Shown piece after piece: positions 7,886 through 17,425 of a stretch of DNA of 64,000 bases. Made by a program: the position numbers and the translations under genes. The DNA lies in assembly GCA_031553835.1 (NCBI GenBank), contig JAVBKX010000021.1, positions 1 through 64,000 of the forward strand. The letters are read 5' to 3'. The notes below the pieces were generated by a model. The model searched no databases, was not told where the DNA came from, and saw nothing but the letters and a program-made list of their open reading frames with translations. The stretch comes from JAVBKX01 sp031553835 (GTDB lineage Bacteria; Bacteroidota; Bacteroidia; Bacteroidales; Azobacteroidaceae). Each line of letters begins with the position of its first letter. Positions within the stretch are counted from its first letter, which is position 1.

Positions 7886-9730
7886 ATGGACAAAATAAAT
7901 TATAATCTACTGATCTGTTTATTGTTACTGGCCGGTACGTTATCCCTGAAGTCGCAAACATCAGAATCATTTACTTTACCTACACCCTGGACTCAAAAAG
8001 CGTTGGAAGCAGAAATACCTTTGCCCGAATATCCACGTCCGCAAATGGTACGCTCAGAATGGTTAAATTTGAATGGAATATGGGATTATGCGGGAGGAAA
8101 AGACCTGAAAGATCCGGTATCGGCTACTACCCCCCCTGACTTTCCATCGAAAACAGAAAAAATACGAGTTCCTTTTCCTCCTGAAGCTGAATTATCCGGC
8201 ATGGCCCGCAATGGGGAAACAAACTTGTGGTACAAGCGTAATTTTACTATTCCCAACGATTGGAAAGGGAAACGCATATTACTTCATTTCGGAGCAGTCG
8301 ATCGCATTGCAACGATATTTGTTAATGGAAAAAAAGCGGGTTCTCATACAGGAGGATACAATGCGTTTCATTTCGACATCACAGATTATTTGAAAACAGG
8401 AGCTAATACGCTTGTCGTAGGTGCGTATGATCCTAACGACGGGAAGGCCGCATCCGGAAAAAATGGGCCAAAAGGCGATTATACTTTCACATCCGGCATT
8501 TGGCAAACCGTTTGGCTGGAGCCGGTAGAAACGCAACATATCTCCAACATCAAATTAATCCCGGATTTGGAAAATAACCGATTGGAGGTAGTCACTTACA
8601 CAGAAACATCCGGTTTGAAAGTAACGGCTATCGCAACGAATGGTCAATCTGAGGTAGCAAAAACAGAAGGAACTGCGAATGCATCTTTCTATCTGCCAAT
8701 TAAGAACCCTCGCCTTTGGAGTCCGGAAGATCCTTTCTTATATAATTTGAAATTACAATTGAAAGACCGGAAAGGAAAAATAGTGGACGAAATCGACTCT
8801 TATTTCGGCATGCGCTCCATTGCCATAGGGAAAGTGAATGGAGTAAACCGGCCTTTGTTAAATGGAGAGTTTGTTTTCCAAATAGGACTTTTAGACCAGG
8901 GCTACTGGCCGGATGGCATTTTTACCGCTCCCACTGAAGAAGCCCTGCTTTACGACATTGAACTGGCAAAGCGTACAGGATTTAATGTGATACGTAAACA
9001 TATCAAAGTAGAGCCTCAACGTTGGTATTTTCATTGCGACCGGCTTGGAGTACTTGTTTGGCAGGATATGCCCAACCTTTGGGAACCGGACGGAGACGAT
9101 TCAGTAGCTATCCGGACTCAATTCCGTGCCGAACTGAAAGAAATGATCGATCAACATATCAGCTCCCCATCTATCGTGATTTGGGTTCCTTTCAACGAAA
9201 ATTGGGGCGCTTTTGAAGCGACTGATATTGCCGGATGGATAAAGAAATACGATCCGACCCGCTTAGTAAATGGCAATTCTGGTTATAACTATGCTCCCGG
9301 ATACCGTCCGGCTTATGGAGATCCGGGAAATGGAGACTTTGTGGATCTGCATCATTACGGTACAATTGAAGATCAGGATTTACCTCACCCCGATGAAAAA
9401 CGGGCCGCTTCGTTGGGCGAATTCGGAGGTAAAGGATTGTTCGTACGAGGCCACCTCTGGCCTGTCCCCAACAATGCCTACGAAATGATGATCAGTAAAG
9501 AGGTGTTGACCGATACTTATGTATTGATGTTGAACCAGATCGAACAACAAATAAAATACCATGGACTCAGCGCCGCGATTTACACCCAAACATCAGATGT
9601 GGAACATGAAATAAACGGATTGGTTACTTATGACCGATGGGTGGAAAAGATGGATTTTGATAAAGTGAGATGCATTAATGAAGACGTGATTAAGAGTAGT
9701 AAGGCGATTGGAAAAAAGAAGAAAGAATAA
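7886..9730 (+). CDS. Glycoside hydrolase family 2 protein (beta-galactosidase/glucuronidase type)
   Basis: 614 residues with a signal peptide ending near LSLKSQ. Order: sugar-binding jelly-roll domain (about 60-220), immunoglobulin-like domain (220-320), TIM barrel (320-600). The acid/base Glu438 lies in FNENWG and the likely nucleophile Glu512 in LGEFGG; RKHIKVEP and the DMPNLW stretch are also typical. It should cleave a beta-linked galactosyl, mannosyl or glucuronyl residue in the periplasm; the substrate cannot be read from sequence. The protein is shorter than classical LacZ because it lacks C-terminal beta-sandwich domains, as in many Bacteroidota GH2 enzymes. Its C-terminus is lysine-rich (KKKKE). 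Confidence 0.85.
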   Translation: MDKINYNLLICLLLLAGTLSLKSQTSESFTLPTPWTQKALEAEIPLPEYPRPQMVRSEWLNLNGIWDYAGGKDLKDPVSATTPPDFPSKTEKIRVPFPPEAELSGMARNGETNLWYKRNFTIPNDWKGKRILLHFGAVDRIATIFVNGKKAGSHTGGYNAFHFDITDYLKTGANTLVVGAYDPNDGKAASGKNGPKGDYTFTSGIWQTVWLEPVETQHISNIKLIPDLENNRLEVVTYTETSGLKVTAIATNGQSEVAKTEGTANASFYLPIKNPRLWSPEDPFLYNLKLQLKDRKGKIVDEIDSYFGMRSIAIGKVNGVNRPLLNGEFVFQIGLLDQGYWPDGIFTAPTEEALLYDIELAKRTGFNVIRKHIKVEPQRWYFHCDRLGVLVWQDMPNLWEPDGDDSVAIRTQFRAELKEMIDQHISSPSIVIWVPFNENWGAFEATDIAGWIKKYDPTRLVNGNSGYNYAPGYRPAYGDPGNGDFVDLHHYGTIEDQDLPHPDEKRAASLGEFGGKGLFVRGHLWPVPNNAYEMMISKEVLTDTYVLMLNQIEQQIKYHGLSAAIYTQTSDVEHEINGLVTYDRWVEKMDFDKVRCINEDVIKSSKAIGKKKKE

Positions 9731-9805
9731 TTCTTGCTGACACAGTTTACTTTACGCTTCCGATTCGCTACTATCTGTAACATCTGTACTACGATTTGCA
9801 ACAAA

Positions 9806-9841
9806 TTTGATATAAGAACCTGAAACTATCCAATACCTTTG
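9806..9841 (+). promoter_or_regulatory. Candidate promoter for the GH172-GH32 pair
   Basis: TACCTTTG (9834-9841) matches the -7 consensus. A TTTG at 9806-9809 could be the -33 box, but the 24-bp gap is longer than the usual 19-21. It lies 33 bp upstream of the GH172 ATG. Confidence 0.5.
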
Positions 9842-9874
9842 CCTTTCTGAATACCATAAAAAACAACTTGTTTT

Positions 9875-12643
9875 ATGAAGAAGTATCTTTTCTTATGCCT
9901 GTTCTTATCCATTGGCACTATTCTTTCTACAACAATCGCCGATGAGAAAATAACCCTTGAAGATTTGTTGGATGAAATAATCAGTTTCGATGAAACTGTC
10001 TATTTTCCCAACTATACCTGCTTACAGGAAAGCAGTTATGATCGCAGATCGATCGCTCCGGATGCTCCGGGCTGGTGGGCCAACGATGACGGATTTGGTT
10101 ATATCCGTACCGACATTACCGACGGAAGATCGGAAAAAGTACTGTTCGATCAATCCGGACCGGGAGTAATTACACGTATTTGGATTACCACTCAAAATAA
10201 GCGGGGAACTCTGCGTTTTTATTTTGACGGAAGCGCTTCACCAGGCTGGATAGTCCCTGCTTATGATTTTGTAAGATTCGGTATTTCCATGGATAAAGGC
10301 TTATGTCAGCCCCATACCAGTTATAGCGCTGCTGAACATGAAAAAGGAGGTAGCACTTTCTTTTTACCTATCCCTTATGCTTCCGGTTGTAAAATTACGC
10401 TGGAAGAACCGGATCCTAATGCTGCTCCTCCCAGATATTACCAGGTTAATTACCGGAAATATCCAAAGAACACGTTGATCGAAACTTTTTCGTCGGAAGT
10501 AGCCGAACGCGCTTCGGCCAAAATTAAAGAAGCCGACAATATGTTGCTTAATCCTCCGACTTTCGATCAGGGGACTGTACTGGCCGACAATAAATTGCTG
10601 ACCCCTCAACAAGCACTGGATATAAACCTTCCCGATGGAAAAAACGCTGTCCGTACCATCACGCTGAAAGTGGACCTGGAAAATCCGGAACTTTATGCGC
10701 AGGTGATGCGGGAATTAATATTAGAGACCGAATTTGACGGAAAGAAAACATCCTGGATTCCATTGGGAGATTTTTCCGGAGGCGGCATGGGAGCCCCCTA
10801 TGTAAAAAGTTGGTATTTAGATGCCAATGGGCAAGGAAAAATCGTTAGCCGGTGGGTGATGCCTTACAAAGAAAATGGAAATATTTCTTTGACCAACTAT
10901 TCAGGAGAAAATGTGCAGGTGTCTATGACGATCAATACGGCGCCCTTTGAATGGAACGACCGGACTCTGTATTTCCATTGTTCCTGGAAACAAGCGTTGA
11001 AGATACCTTTGGTAACATGTTATGACCCAAACAATGGTTCGGACTGGAATTTTGCATTGATAAACGGAAAGGGCGTGTATCGTGGAGATGTGCTGTCGCT
11101 TTTCAATTATTCGGAAAGGTGGTATGGTGAAGGAGATGAAAAAATTTGGGTGGATGACGATGTTTTCCCTTCTCATTTCGGAACTGGCACCGAAGATTAT
11201 TACAACAGTTCCTGGGCTCCGGTAGTGCCTTTTCACACACCATTCGGCGGCGCTCCCCGTGCCGACAAAGCCAGTTCAAAAGGATACAATACTTTTTTCC
11301 GTACCCGCAATCTGGATGCTATTCCTTTTCAAGAACAATTTAAATTTGATATCGAAATGCTTAGCTGGGATCCGGGCTCCGTTAATTATTCCACAACAAT
11401 CTACTGGTATGGCGATTATGATGCCAAAGCGCAAAACCTTTCTGGTGCAGAGGAGGCAACTCGTTTATTGCCCGATCCCGGATTATACAAAATAACGGAT
11501 TGCCTCGAATTTGAAACTTATCCGATTCTCGACAGATCTGATGTCTTTGATGTAGGGGTACAGGATATGAGCGGTTTTTCCGGAGGACTTTGGAGTGGAG
11601 ACAAACAACTTTTATTCAAAAATGGGAAGCAAGACGATTATGTTACGTTTCGTTTTGAAAACCTGAAACAAGTCAAACAACGTTTAGTCTTGCATTTGAC
11701 CAAAGCAAATGATTTCGGAATTTTTTCTTTTACGGTCAATGGGGAGCTTTCTCCGGTTACATTCGACGGTTATGCAACCTCTGTTATTCACTCAGGCCCG
11801 GTCAACATCGGAGAATACATACCCGATCAAGATGGCGTCATTGAGCTGAAAATTACATTAACCGGCACTAACCCAAAAACGCAGGGTTTCCGTTATTTAA
11901 TTGGCTTAGACTGCATACAAATCATAGAAGATCCGGAAAATTACAATGTGTCGGATTGCATCGAATTTGAAGGATTGACGCCTTATTCCAAATCCAATAA
12001 TCTTACGATTAATGAACAAGTGATGTTTGACAATTATCCCGGCGGTAAATGGAGTAATAAAAAACAAATGGTTGCTTTATCCGGAACAGTAGGAAATTCT
12101 ATTGAATACCGATTCGGGAATTTACCTCCCGTTGAGCAAAATGTTGTAATATATGCCACCAAAGGGAATGATTTTGGAACGCTCTCGTTCACTATCAACG
12201 GGAAAAAAGTAACCAAACTTTTTGACGGATACAGTCCTTTTGTTACTCATTCCGGCCCTATTCATCTGGGAACATTTCTACCTGATGAAGATGGAAATAT
12301 TACCTTAAAAGCTGCCATTGTAAGCACAAACAGTAAGACCATAAGTCCTCGTTACATTGTAGGATTGGATTGTATTCAAATTAAAAAAAAAGCAGGGTTG
12401 GAACCCTCTGTCGTAAAAACGCTTAAACACATCAACTGTTCGATTCTGCTTACTTCTGCCCAAATAAAAGTGCAATCGGATGAATCGATCGCAATGCTCT
12501 CACTATTTGACATCAACGGAATATTAGTTGCCCAGGAAAAAAGGAGTGATATTTTAAATGTAAGTTACTTATCCAAAGGAATATATTTATTAGAAGTTGC
12601 ATGGCAGAAAAATGACAAATCTGTGTTCAAAGTATTAATATAA
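9875..12643 (+). CDS. GH172 (DUF2961) enzyme with duplicated beta-sandwich domains and T9SS tail
   Basis: 922 residues with a signal peptide (MKKYLFLCLFLSIG). The catalytic DUF2961/GH172 domain covers about 30-550, with GWWANDDGFGY, FDQSGPGVITRIW and GTGTEDYYNSSW. Glu419 (YGEGDEK) and Glu440 (GTGTEDY) are 21 residues apart, the spacing I recall for the two catalytic Glu of the characterised difructose-anhydride-active member. Then come two tandem copies of a carbohydrate-binding-like beta-sandwich (about 548-690 and 692-840), each with CxEFE at the start and ANDFG or GNDFG, FTxNG and GLDCIQI. The last 75 residues form a T9SS type A sorting domain (LFDINGIL, LSKGIYLLEV). GH172 enzymes act on alpha-fructofuranosyl or related furanosyl linkages; adjacency to GH32 supports a fructan-type substrate. 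Confidence 0.85.
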   Translation: MKKYLFLCLFLSIGTILSTTIADEKITLEDLLDEIISFDETVYFPNYTCLQESSYDRRSIAPDAPGWWANDDGFGYIRTDITDGRSEKVLFDQSGPGVITRIWITTQNKRGTLRFYFDGSASPGWIVPAYDFVRFGISMDKGLCQPHTSYSAAEHEKGGSTFFLPIPYASGCKITLEEPDPNAAPPRYYQVNYRKYPKNTLIETFSSEVAERASAKIKEADNMLLNPPTFDQGTVLADNKLLTPQQALDINLPDGKNAVRTITLKVDLENPELYAQVMRELILETEFDGKKTSWIPLGDFSGGGMGAPYVKSWYLDANGQGKIVSRWVMPYKENGNISLTNYSGENVQVSMTINTAPFEWNDRTLYFHCSWKQALKIPLVTCYDPNNGSDWNFALINGKGVYRGDVLSLFNYSERWYGEGDEKIWVDDDVFPSHFGTGTEDYYNSSWAPVVPFHTPFGGAPRADKASSKGYNTFFRTRNLDAIPFQEQFKFDIEMLSWDPGSVNYSTTIYWYGDYDAKAQNLSGAEEATRLLPDPGLYKITDCLEFETYPILDRSDVFDVGVQDMSGFSGGLWSGDKQLLFKNGKQDDYVTFRFENLKQVKQRLVLHLTKANDFGIFSFTVNGELSPVTFDGYATSVIHSGPVNIGEYIPDQDGVIELKITLTGTNPKTQGFRYLIGLDCIQIIEDPENYNVSDCIEFEGLTPYSKSNNLTINEQVMFDNYPGGKWSNKKQMVALSGTVGNSIEYRFGNLPPVEQNVVIYATKGNDFGTLSFTINGKKVTKLFDGYSPFVTHSGPIHLGTFLPDEDGNITLKAAIVSTNSKTISPRYIVGLDCIQIKKKAGLEPSVVKTLKHINCSILLTSAQIKVQSDESIAMLSLFDINGILVAQEKRSDILNVSYLSKGIYLLEVAWQKNDKSVFKVLI

Positions 12644-12669
12644 TGACATTCTTTTAACATCTATAAATC

Positions 12670-15600
12670 ATGAGAAAAAAAAGTACATTTTTAATTTTAT
12701 TGGCTACGTGTCTGTTAGCCATCGTTCCCTTGGAAGGGTTTGCGTATAAATCCAAATTGATCGGTTTATCCGGCAATTTTTCAGAATCAGGCGGGGTATA
12801 TACCGTCAACAATAATGGCAATAACAACCTGGTAAGGTCTCATGTGGAAGCATCTGCTTTCTCGCTTGAAGCAAAAGTTCAAGTGGTTGAAGGAGATCGC
12901 ATGTCGTTCGTCTTTGGTTCGATTGGAAGTATTGATAAGCAATGGTATGGCGTTGAACTTTTAGTTAGAAAAGAGGATGGTATGGTAAATGTGAAAGCAT
13001 TCCAGGATCATGGAATCGGTTTAATGCTTGAGAAAAAAGACATTGAGGCAAATGTAAACAATCCGATCCCATTTAAAATAAATGTAACGGCAGAAGGTCA
13101 ACTTACCATATTTGTGGAAGGCAATCAGGTCGCCGAACACACAATTCCTGATTATATTACCGGTAGTCTGGGAATATTAACATGGCAAAGCAAAGTTGTA
13201 TTGACCGACTTGTTTGTTGATTTTGGCGGGGATGAAGGATATAAAGTCGAATTGGAAAACATGTCCGGCGATTTTTACACACCAAACCCGTCTTATACTA
13301 TTTATGACACCCGGGGAGATAACTTCATTTTCTCTGAAACTGAAGCCACAGCATTTTCTGCAGAAGGGAATGTGACTGTTTTAGGTGGTGACCGGATGTC
13401 TATCCTGTTTGGATATAAAGGAGGAGATGTACATGGAACCTTTGCTGTTGAGATTTTAAAGAAAGATGGTTTGGTTGACATCAAAGGATTTCAATTTGGC
13501 ATTACCGATTTCCTCATAAAAAAAGATATTCCGGCCAATACCTCTCAACCGATTCCTTATAAGATCGAAGTATCTGCCACCGGCGGTGTTAATATTTATG
13601 TTGAAGGAAATAAAATAAATGACGAAGAAATACAACTAAATGAATATCAAGGAGGTCGTTTAGGACTATTAACATGGAACAGTAAGGTTCGTTTTTCTGA
13701 TGTTGTCATAAAAGTAGATGGACAAGAAAAACGCCTCGAAAATCTATCCGGCGATTATTTTATGCCGACAAATACATACATAGTAAATAAAAACGGAGGA
13801 AACAACATGGTTTCTTCTTCCACAATTCTCTCCGCTTTTTCTTATGCTGCCAATATCGAAGTATTAGAAGGAGACCGCATGTCATTGGTGTTTGGTTCTG
13901 CAGGCAGCACCGGAGCCAAATGGTATGGTGTTGAGTTATTGGTTAATAAAGGAGCTGGTACTGTCGATATCAAAGCCTTCCAGGATAATGGAGCTGGTTT
14001 GTTTTTTGAAAAGAAAGGTATTTCCGTCGATGTTTCCCAACCGATACCGTTTAAAATCGATGTTACTGCCGAAGGAAAACTGACAGTATTTGTAAATAAC
14101 ATCCAAACCCATGAACACAATATTCCTAATTATCTGACAGGTCGTTTGGGATTGATAACCTGGCAAAGTAAAGTGAAAGTTTCGGATATTCTGGTGATTA
14201 AAAAAGATCAGGAAGTAGCAGGCAACTTCGCTACCAACACTACAGGTTGGGCCATGGACCCTAAAACCAATGGCATATGGATGATTACCGCCGACGGATT
14301 GTATGGAGTAGGCAATGGCAACTCGCCTTATTTCTCTTCTTCTTCAGCTTCCAACTTTATTCTTGAATCCGATATGAAATACCTGGGAGGAGCCAAAAGC
14401 GGAGGTTTGATTTTCCGTGCGAATGCCGATCATTCGGTATTTTACACAATCGATTTGATGAACGATGACAGACAAGGCGTTCGCATCCTGAAATTTTATA
14501 AAAATAAAGATACCGGCGCTATGAGCGACCTTACGCTTGGAGGAGGCAACGACAATCTGAAGACGATACCCGGATATACCAGAAAAGACAACTTCAAAAT
14601 TCGTATTGAAGCGATTCAAGCGAGTATCAGTGTGTACATTGACGATCATCTCGTAACAACAGCCAGTGATAACGAATCGCTTGAAGGATGTTTCGGCGTA
14701 ACCAATTATAGTTCGGAAATTATTTTCCAAAATATGTATTTCTCCGAATTGACAGATCTGCCTTTGTTGACAGGACTTACATGTACTACCGATCTATCTC
14801 CTGCCTATTCTTCGGAAATCTTCAAATATAATGCATTTGTTCCGTTCGAAACAACAAAGGTCAGCATTACCCCTACAGCTGCAGCTACAAATGATCTTTT
14901 TGTTGATGATCAAGCCATAACCAGCGGGCAAACGGTAGAAGTTGACCTGGAAGAAGGAATGAATATTATCTGGATAAAAGTGCAGGACAAAACATCAAAA
15001 GCTACTACTATAACAGCGCTGAATGTAAAACGCAGTTTGGATCCGGCAACTGTTTATACTGAAAAATATCGTCCGCAATTCCACTATACTCCTGAAGCCA
15101 ACTGGGTAAACGACCCGAATGGTATGGTGTACTTCGAGGGTGAATACCACTTGTTCTATCAATATCATCCCTATGGTAAACAATGGGGCCCGATGCACTG
15201 GGGGCATGCAATTTCTGCCGACATGGTCAATTGGAAAGAATATCCTATCGCTCTTTATCCCGATAAATTCGGAACAATTTTCTCCGGTTCGGCTGTAGTC
15301 GATGTAAACAATACAACTGGATTCTTTACTGATACCCCGGGACAAAAAGGATTGGTAGCTATCTATACCAACGCAGGAGCAACCCAGCAACAATCAATCG
15401 CTTATTCGAAAGACAAAGGACGCACCTGGATTAAATACAATGAAGGTGAACCGGTTATCAAAACTGCTGACGATCCTCTGCATCATGGAGATTTTCGTGA
15501 TCCGAAAGTATTCTGGCATGCTGAAAGCAATAAATGGATGATGGTGATTGCCGGAGGCCCGCTACGTTTTTATTCTTCCTCCAATTTGAAAGAATGGAAT

Positions 15601-16782
15601 TTTGAAAGTGGCTACAACGCAGACCAAACATTAGATGGTAAATCTGTTAAAAGTATTTATACCGAATGTCCGGATTTCTTCAAATTACCGGTTGAAGGTG
15701 CAAGCACCGACAAATGGATACTAACCAAAAGCGGTAAAGAATATATGATCGGCGACTTTACAGAAATTGATGGCAAATGGTACTTTATTCCGGATTCAAG
15801 CACAGGAATCGCCATGAATTTCGGACATGATAACTATGCCGCTCAAACTTACAGCGATACGCCGGACGGACGACGCATTATGGTAAACTGGATGACTAAC
15901 TTTGATTATTCTTCTGATTTGGCTAATGTTACCGACCCATACAACGGAACATTCACAATGGCTTATGAATTAAATTTGAAGCAAACTGCATCGTCCGGTA
16001 TTAAACTGTATCAAACTCCGGTAAGTGAATACGAAAACTTACGCTTTACGCCTTATACCTTTACAGATATAACGGTTCAAAAAGATAGTGAAAACATCCT
16101 GAAAAATATTCAAAGCAAACAGTTTGAAATTGTCGCTGAAATTACACCGGAAGAAGGTAATACTCAATTCGGATTTAGTTTGAGAACAGGCGCTAATGGT
16201 CAATTGACCAAAGTATATTACAACACTTCTACGCAACGTCTCTTTATCGATCGCACTCGTTCGGGAAAAAGTCCCAATGCCGGCTTCAATAATGCATTCG
16301 GACAAACAGTAAAATTAATTGACGGCAAGTTAAAACTGCGCCTTTTTGTTGACTGGTCCACTATTGAAGTATTTGCAAATGATGGAGAAGCAATCGGCAC
16401 CCTGCTCATTTTCCCGGATATGGAAAGTACAGGAATGGAATTTTTCGTAAAAGGAAATCCTACTAAATGTAACATAGAGGTGTATCCATTGAAGAGCATT
16501 TGGCGCGAAGAAACAGATCCGCATACAGGTTTCAATCCGATAGTTGCTGATAAATCAGATTTTGGAGTTATCGTTTCTACTTCCGACAAAATGTTGCATA
16601 TCGAACTAACTGATCCTTCGAAAAAGGAGGTTAAATATGAATTATTTAATATGGAAGGTAAATTATGCCATGTGGGTAATTTAACTTATGGCAGCGCCAA
16701 TATACCGCTTAATCAAGGTATCTATGCATTGAAACTTTCAGACAACAATACAGTGCATGTTAAAAAAATAGCTGTCCAATAA
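12670..16782 (+). CDS. Very large modular GH32 fructan hydrolase with repeated N-terminal modules and T9SS tail
   Basis: 1370 residues with a signal peptide (about 1-25). Three related modules of about 160 residues (roughly 30-190, 196-345, 355-510) repeat the pattern NLSGD / GDRMSxxFG / IPFKI / GxLGLLTWxSKV. A fourth module (about 515-695; SGGLIFRANAD) resembles levan-binding CBM66. A cadherin-like beta-sandwich (about 700-790) precedes the GH32 five-bladed propeller: nucleophile Asp815 in WVNDPNG, Asp944 in FRDPK, acid/base Glu999 in TECPDFF. The GH32 C-terminal sandwich (STIEVFANDGE) follows and the last 70 residues form a T9SS type A tail (LNQGIYALKL). It should cleave levan or inulin outside the cell. 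Most GH32 enzymes have 500-700 residues, so about half of this protein is accessory. Confidence 0.9.
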   Translation: MRKKSTFLILLATCLLAIVPLEGFAYKSKLIGLSGNFSESGGVYTVNNNGNNNLVRSHVEASAFSLEAKVQVVEGDRMSFVFGSIGSIDKQWYGVELLVRKEDGMVNVKAFQDHGIGLMLEKKDIEANVNNPIPFKINVTAEGQLTIFVEGNQVAEHTIPDYITGSLGILTWQSKVVLTDLFVDFGGDEGYKVELENMSGDFYTPNPSYTIYDTRGDNFIFSETEATAFSAEGNVTVLGGDRMSILFGYKGGDVHGTFAVEILKKDGLVDIKGFQFGITDFLIKKDIPANTSQPIPYKIEVSATGGVNIYVEGNKINDEEIQLNEYQGGRLGLLTWNSKVRFSDVVIKVDGQEKRLENLSGDYFMPTNTYIVNKNGGNNMVSSSTILSAFSYAANIEVLEGDRMSLVFGSAGSTGAKWYGVELLVNKGAGTVDIKAFQDNGAGLFFEKKGISVDVSQPIPFKIDVTAEGKLTVFVNNIQTHEHNIPNYLTGRLGLITWQSKVKVSDILVIKKDQEVAGNFATNTTGWAMDPKTNGIWMITADGLYGVGNGNSPYFSSSSASNFILESDMKYLGGAKSGGLIFRANADHSVFYTIDLMNDDRQGVRILKFYKNKDTGAMSDLTLGGGNDNLKTIPGYTRKDNFKIRIEAIQASISVYIDDHLVTTASDNESLEGCFGVTNYSSEIIFQNMYFSELTDLPLLTGLTCTTDLSPAYSSEIFKYNAFVPFETTKVSITPTAAATNDLFVDDQAITSGQTVEVDLEEGMNIIWIKVQDKTSKATTITALNVKRSLDPATVYTEKYRPQFHYTPEANWVNDPNGMVYFEGEYHLFYQYHPYGKQWGPMHWGHAISADMVNWKEYPIALYPDKFGTIFSGSAVVDVNNTTGFFTDTPGQKGLVAIYTNAGATQQQSIAYSKDKGRTWIKYNEGEPVIKTADDPLHHGDFRDPKVFWHAESNKWMMVIAGGPLRFYSSSNLKEWNFESGYNADQTLDGKSVKSIYTECPDFFKLPVEGASTDKWILTKSGKEYMIGDFTEIDGKWYFIPDSSTGIAMNFGHDNYAAQTYSDTPDGRRIMVNWMTNFDYSSDLANVTDPYNGTFTMAYELNLKQTASSGIKLYQTPVSEYENLRFTPYTFTDITVQKDSENILKNIQSKQFEIVAEITPEEGNTQFGFSLRTGANGQLTKVYYNTSTQRLFIDRTRSGKSPNAGFNNAFGQTVKLIDGKLKLRLFVDWSTIEVFANDGEAIGTLLIFPDMESTGMEFFVKGNPTKCNIEVYPLKSIWREETDPHTGFNPIVADKSDFGVIVSTSDKMLHIELTDPSKKEVKYELFNMEGKLCHVGNLTYGSANIPLNQGIYALKLSDNNTVHVKKIAVQ

Positions 16783-16812
16783 TCAAAGTAAAAACTAAGC
16801 AATGCTGAATAG

Positions 16813-16843
16813 AAAGGGGCTGTATCAAAAGCCCCTTTTTATT
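16813..16843 (+). terminator. Rho-independent terminator after GH32
   Basis: AAAGGGGCT (16813-16821) pairs with AGCCCCTTT (16830-16838), followed by further T residues. It closes the GH172-GH32 transcript 30 bp after the GH32 stop. Confidence 0.85.
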
Positions 16844-16879
16844 AAGCAATTCAAAAGAAGTTATTCTATTGCCTGATAG

Positions 16880-17374
16880 ACCGTACTCAAAAAAATTTCC
16901 CAGAATGGCCATTTTTTCCCTCTTACTTCCCCATTCTATATTAATGAAAAACGCAATGTTATATTATTATATCCCAATTGGGAATACACCACCTCTGCAA
17001 AACTGATTCGTAAATATACAGATAAGAAAACATACGAATGGGCAAAACAAGTTGTTGGGGGTAAATTCCAGTTGGCAAATGCTTTTGATTTTTCAGATAC
17101 AATTACCATTCATACAATTGACAGTGTACCTCCAAGCATGTATCACACCATTGATATAGAGGGACAGTCAGAATATAGATATGCGAGGTATTTGGCTCCG
17201 GACAGATCGCCCGGCAACTTGGCCGAAATGGAAATATATGGACACAACGGACAAAGACTGGAAGGCGAAATAATCGGAACGGAAGGTAGCTTTTTCTGGT
17301 TTAATCCAAGTGACAAATACAAAGTATTTGATGGAGATGTCTTGTCTTTCTTTGAAGCAGAAATTTGGTGGTAG
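16880..17374 (+). pseudogene. C-terminal remnant of a larger extracytoplasmic protein with discoidin-like region
   Basis: The frame is open from just after a TAG at 16877-16879 to the stop at 17372-17374, about 164 codons, but has no plausible start or signal peptide. The encoded text includes EYTTSAKLIRKYTDKKTYEWA and then YRYARYLAPD, NLAEMEIYG, LEGEIIGTEG and KVFDGDVLSFFEA, which reads like the coagulation-factor 5/8 (discoidin)-type part found at the end of Bacteroidota transglutaminase-like proteins. It stops abruptly after FEAEIWW, where such domains normally continue. Neighbours on both sides have their own terminator and promoter. I call it a decayed gene; parent family moderately sure. 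Confidence 0.55.
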
Positions 17375-17399
17375 ATTTCTCAATTATTTTATACCTTTG
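17364..17399 (+). promoter_or_regulatory. Promoter for the ileS operon
   Basis: TACCTTTG (17392-17399) matches the -7 consensus, 26 bp before the ATG at 17426. A TTTG at 17364-17367 lies 24 bp upstream, slightly far for the -33 box. The -7 box overlaps a possible in-frame GTG at 17399, which supports the ATG at 17426 as the real start. Confidence 0.6.
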
Positions 17400-17425
17400 T
17401 GCCTGTTTTTAGAAAAAGCGCCAAT

